From Alphaproteobacteria bacterium (lineage in GTDB: Bacteria; Pseudomonadota; Alphaproteobacteria; Rickettsiales; UBA3002): DNA of 64,000 nucleotides. The notes beneath the pieces are model-generated. The model was not told where the DNA came from. It did not search any database and saw only the letters and a list, made by a program, of their open reading frames with translations. The stretch spans positions 1 through 64,000 of the forward strand of contig JALHRI010000002.1 in assembly GCA_022841525.1 (NCBI GenBank). The letters are read 5' to 3'. Shown piece by piece: positions 60,913-64,000 of this stretch (its first letter is position 1; each line of letters opens with the position of its first letter). The position numbers and the translations under genes were made by a program.

Positions 60913-61449
60913 ATGAGTACCGCTGGAACAATGGAAGTCGCAGGTGGCGCAGGTGCCAAGGCCATTAAATATGGCGTGCTTACCTTCGTGGGAATTGCAG
61001 CCGCGCTAACGTTGGGTGGATTTGGAATTGGTTGGTTGATTTCTGCCGGCGCAGTTGGCGGAGCAAATATACCTCTTCTGGCATGGGCAGGTGGTGCGAT
61101 TGGTGCGACCACTGCATTTCTTAGCTCTGGATTAATTGGCGGGGCTTCCATTATCAGTGCCATATTTGGCGGAGCCAAAGGCGCCAGCCAAGCTGGCGAG
61201 CGCGTGCGCGAGCAAGAAATGCAAGTGCAAGTTGCTCAGCAGCGCTTGATGGCAGCTGGTATGGAAGCGCAGGAGCGCATAGCTATAGCGCAAGCAACAA
61301 TTGCAGCAGCACAGCGTTCGCAGCCGGTACAGCACGCCGTGCCACCTCAGTTCAATATGGCGCAGCCCACGATTCAGGCCAGCAATGACAATCAGGTAAT
61401 GGGCACGGTGGCGCAAGCACCCGCACAAGCACAAAGCAAAACTGTATAA
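60913..61449 (+). CDS. hypothetical membrane protein (178 aa)
   Basis: ataggagttatcactATG; hydrophobic Gly-rich segments, Gln/Ala-rich tail. Confidence 0.75.
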   Translation: MSTAGTMEVAGGAGAKAIKYGVLTFVGIAAALTLGGFGIGWLISAGAVGGANIPLLAWAGGAIGATTAFLSSGLIGGASIISAIFGGAKGASQAGERVREQEMQVQVAQQRLMAAGMEAQERIAIAQATIAAAQRSQPVQHAVPPQFNMAQPTIQASNDNQVMGTVAQAPAQAQSKTV

Positions 61450-61466
61450 GGGAAAATTGCATAAAA

Positions 61467-62330
61467 ATGAGTAACAATCCTTACAGCATCGTTCAACAAG
61501 CAACTGCAGCGCTAGAAAGTAAAGGCTATCAGGGATTTGCTACGCCTACTGCAGCTGTCGCATCGGCCAGTATGTCGATGGGTGATCGCGCTAGGGCGGC
61601 TGGCACTGCTATCAAAGACGGCGTGACCTGGCCTTTCAGAAAAAGCTGGCAAATACTTACCGGCATTCCGATTTCGGCACAGCGTGCTGTTTCCACTGCT
61701 GACGTGATTCCGCGTGCGCAAGATTTTGCACGCAATGCTGTTACTTCCGCAATCAACGCTGGCACCACTGATGAAGCTGCATTACAAAAAATTGCAGATA
61801 GAAGTCTGCGCCAGATGATGGATGCTCAACGCGCTGCGCGTGGCCATGCGGCTCCAGCTCTGCGAAACTTTGGGCGTTCGATGGTGGGGCGTGTGACCCC
61901 GGAAACTGCAGCCATTTCACGAGAGTTTGTGGTTGCCAATCGCGCAGGGCTTGCCAGCCGCATAGTAGCAACGCCGCTGAATATAATGGCAAAATGGCGT
62001 AAAACTTCTCTGGTCGCCGGAGGATTGCTCGCCCTCGGGGGAGCCTATAAATTCTTCAGTGGCCGTGAAAACGCCCGTGCGGAAGCTGAGTACGCGAACA
62101 ATGCGCAGCAAGTGATGGCCATGCAGCAGCAAGCCGCGATGATGGAAGCGCAAGCTGCCCAAATGCGCGGTGGTCAGGCTTACGGTGGTTACCGCAACAG
62201 CGTATCGCCCGAAGAAGCCGCATTCATGGAATCGCAAATGCGCTCCGGCGGACTAAACGGCGGTCATGCCGCTGCTGAAATGCAGCGCCGCGCCGCAGCT
62301 GCTACTGCCCCAGCGATGCAAAGCAGCTAA
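61467..62330 (+). CDS. hypothetical protein (287 aa)
   Basis: MSNNPYSIVQQATAALESKGYQGFATPTAAVASASMSMGD...; Met/Gln/Ala-rich C-terminus. Confidence 0.75.
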   Translation: MSNNPYSIVQQATAALESKGYQGFATPTAAVASASMSMGDRARAAGTAIKDGVTWPFRKSWQILTGIPISAQRAVSTADVIPRAQDFARNAVTSAINAGTTDEAALQKIADRSLRQMMDAQRAARGHAAPALRNFGRSMVGRVTPETAAISREFVVANRAGLASRIVATPLNIMAKWRKTSLVAGGLLALGGAYKFFSGRENARAEAEYANNAQQVMAMQQQAAMMEAQAAQMRGGQAYGGYRNSVSPEEAAFMESQMRSGGLNGGHAAAEMQRRAAAATAPAMQSS

Positions 62331-62350
62331 CAGCGAACAGCTAACAGCGT

Positions 62351-62434
62351 ATCATCCCGGCCAGGCTCTGCTTGCGCCGGGATCTGTTCTTTTAGACGCA
62401 GACCCCGGTGTTTGCTGATGCAAAACCGGGGTGA
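62351..62434. repeat. intergenic palindromic element
   Basis: atcatcccggccaggctctgcttgcgccgggatc... gaccccggtgtttgctgatgcaaaaccggggtgac. Confidence 0.7.
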
Positions 62435-62451
62435 CAGCCAACAGCTCATCC

Positions 62452-63408
62452 CTAACTTTTCCGGCTAATCACGTGGCGGGCGAGGGCGCGCAGGGTATCG
62501 GCGCGGCTGTCAAACGCGCCTAAGTGATCGACGGCCTGTTCGGCCAGCGTTTTTGCTTGCTCGCGCGCGCGCTCCAGACCAAGCACCCCGATGAGTGTAG
62601 CTTTACCCGCTGCCGCGTCTTTCTTGACGCCCTTGCCGGTTTCGGTACGCGTGCCTTCCACATCGAGCAGATCATCGGTAATCTGAAATGCGAGCCCCAT
62701 ATCGTGCGCGTAGCGCTGCAGGCGGGCGCGCAATGGATCTGCCGCTTTGCCTAAAATAGCCCCCGCTTCGCAGGATACCGCGAACATTTCGCCCGTCTTC
62801 AGGCGCTGCAAACGAATCACTTCATCGGCCTCGAGCTTTTTATGCTCGCCGTCGAGATCCATCATCTGACCGCCAACCATACCGCGCACGCCTGCTGCCC
62901 GCGCGACCGAGCGAATCAGCTCGCAGCGCACGTTCGCATCGGCGTGTACGCGCGGGTTACTGAGCACTTCAAACGCAAAGGTGAGCAGCGCATCGCCGGC
63001 TAAAATGGCAGCGGCTTCGCCAAATTCTTTGTGACAGCTTGGCTTGCCACGGCGGAAATCATCATTATCCATGGCGGGTAAATCATCGTGAATCAGCGAG
63101 TACGTATGCACGAATTCGATGGCGGCGGCCGTCATCATCGCCGCTTCGGGGGCCACGCCAAACAGCTTGGCCGATTCGACGGTTAAAAACGGGCGCAGGC
63201 GCTTACCGCCCGCCAGTGCGGAGTAGCGCATCGCCTCCATCACTTTGGCTTCACCGGTGGATTCCGCGGTGACGAGGGATTCCGTCTCGCGGCTATGCAG
63301 TGAAATGACCTTATTGGCCACTGGTAGTGACTGGGGCAACAGCTCGTCCATCACACGGTCGAGTTTATCGGAAATATCAGAGAGCGCTTGCTGAAGCTGC
63401 ATAAACAT
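62452..63408 (-). CDS. ispA: polyprenyl (farnesyl) diphosphate synthase
   Basis: ALAGGKRLRPFLTVESAKLFG, EFVHTYSLIHDDLPAMDNDDFRRGKPSCHKEFGEA, DDLLDVEGT. Confidence 0.95.
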   Translation of the reverse strand: MFMQLQQALSDISDKLDRVMDELLPQSLPVANKVISLHSRETESLVTAESTGEAKVMEAMRYSALAGGKRLRPFLTVESAKLFGVAPEAAMMTAAAIEFVHTYSLIHDDLPAMDNDDFRRGKPSCHKEFGEAAAILAGDALLTFAFEVLSNPRVHADANVRCELIRSVARAAGVRGMVGGQMMDLDGEHKKLEADEVIRLQRLKTGEMFAVSCEAGAILGKAADPLRARLQRYAHDMGLAFQITDDLLDVEGTRTETGKGVKKDAAAGKATLIGVLGLERAREQAKTLAEQAVDHLGAFDSRADTLRALARHVISRKS

Positions 63409-63411
63409 CCA

Positions 63412-63684
63412 TTACGCGTTGGTGGTGGATACCGGGGCGGATTCATGGGCAAATTCTTCACTGCCCGTGACGCTGCCCTGCGGTGAGAGGGTAAGTTTTT
63501 CGATGCGTAGTTTCGCATCCTGCAATTTGGCGGCGCAGTGGTCTTTGAGCGCGTTGCCGCGAGTGAACTCGGCGATGGCGCTTTCCAGATCGCTCTGGCC
63601 AGATTCAAGGCTACGCACGATGGTTTCCAGCTCTTTGAGCGCGTCTTCGAAGCTGAGCGATTCGATCGGTTTTTTTGCGGCCAT
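63412..63684 (-). CDS. xseB: exodeoxyribonuclease VII small subunit
   Basis: LSFEDALKELETIVRSLESGQSDLESAIAEFTRGNALKDHCAAKLQDAKLRIE. Confidence 0.93.
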   Translation of the reverse strand: MAAKKPIESLSFEDALKELETIVRSLESGQSDLESAIAEFTRGNALKDHCAAKLQDAKLRIEKLTLSPQGSVTGSEEFAHESAPVSTTNA

Positions 63685-63771
63685 ACTCTAGGATGTGATT
63701 GCGAGGAATGAATAAAATACGCAAACACCATACGCAAAAGTGCCAGTGGCTTCAAGCGCTAAGAATACCGC

Positions 63772-64000
63772 CTAACTGGCCGGGTGAAGGACGGCTTCTT
63801 CAGGGGTTAATCTGCTTGCTGTCCGATCGCCGGATACTAGTTTTGCAGGCGGCGCGCCGGAGGCGAACAGGCGCTGTGTTTCATGCTCGGCGGGTGAGGT
63901 AAGCGGCGCAGCACTCGTTTGGCTATGATGTGATGACGCATGTTTTGCTGCCAGTTCGCGCATGGCCTGAATGCGCGAGTCAATCGGCGGGTGAGAGCCA
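63772..64000 (-). CDS. C-terminal fragment of an M48-type metalloprotease (start beyond window)
   Basis: Minus-strand frame reads GSHPPIDSRIQAMRELAAKHASS... from the right edge; SHPPIDSRI is typical of M48 C-terminal regions. Confidence 0.6.
   Translation of the reverse strand, partial: GSHPPIDSRIQAMRELAAKHASSHHSQTSAAPLTSPAEHETQRLFASGAPPAKLVSGDRTASRLTPEEAVLHPAS

Noticed and set aside
60086-62330. Prophage remnant
   Set aside because: No integrase, terminase, capsid or tail motifs recognised; flanked by intact housekeeping genes.

Overview
This ~64 kb window is a gene-dense, roughly 50% GC alphaproteobacterial chromosome segment. The type IV secretion module (virB3-virB4 followed by three VirB6-like genes), an NDUFS4-like protein, a probable DUF2610 protein and gatCAB suggest a Rickettsiales-like or other early-branching alphaproteobacterium; this affiliation is inference. 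Most genes are recognisable housekeeping genes: uvrA, ssb, dapF, mtaB, ftsY, topA, dprA, plsY, ruvX, gatCAB, tRNA-Arg, znuBC-like, hemY/hemX/hemD/hemC, tsaD, dgt, argS, nagZ, tatABC, serS, surE, pcm, phr, galU, rpmG, yajC, secD, gltX, trmJ, ispA, xseB. The most unusual items are: (1) a 5'-truncated gene at the left edge with five 39-aa (117-bp) tandem repeats plus diverged flanking repeats, whose helix-loop-helix pattern (FTxxN[IVL]SSML-xx-xGxKLxxAI...ETLREF) resembles TALE/BAT DNA-binding repeats; (2) palindromic elements inserted in frame or at gene edges in uvrA, tatB/tatC, serS/surE, phr and trmJ, several built from 7-bp tandem heptads that phase GANTC sites; (3) the T4SS locus with three VirB6 paralogues, a 55-aa VirB7-like lipoprotein missing from the ORF track, and a convergent 681-aa orphan; (4) a Pho-box-like bipartite motif upstream of several uncharacterised genes. 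All homology calls were made by eye from the translated sequences; no searches were run.
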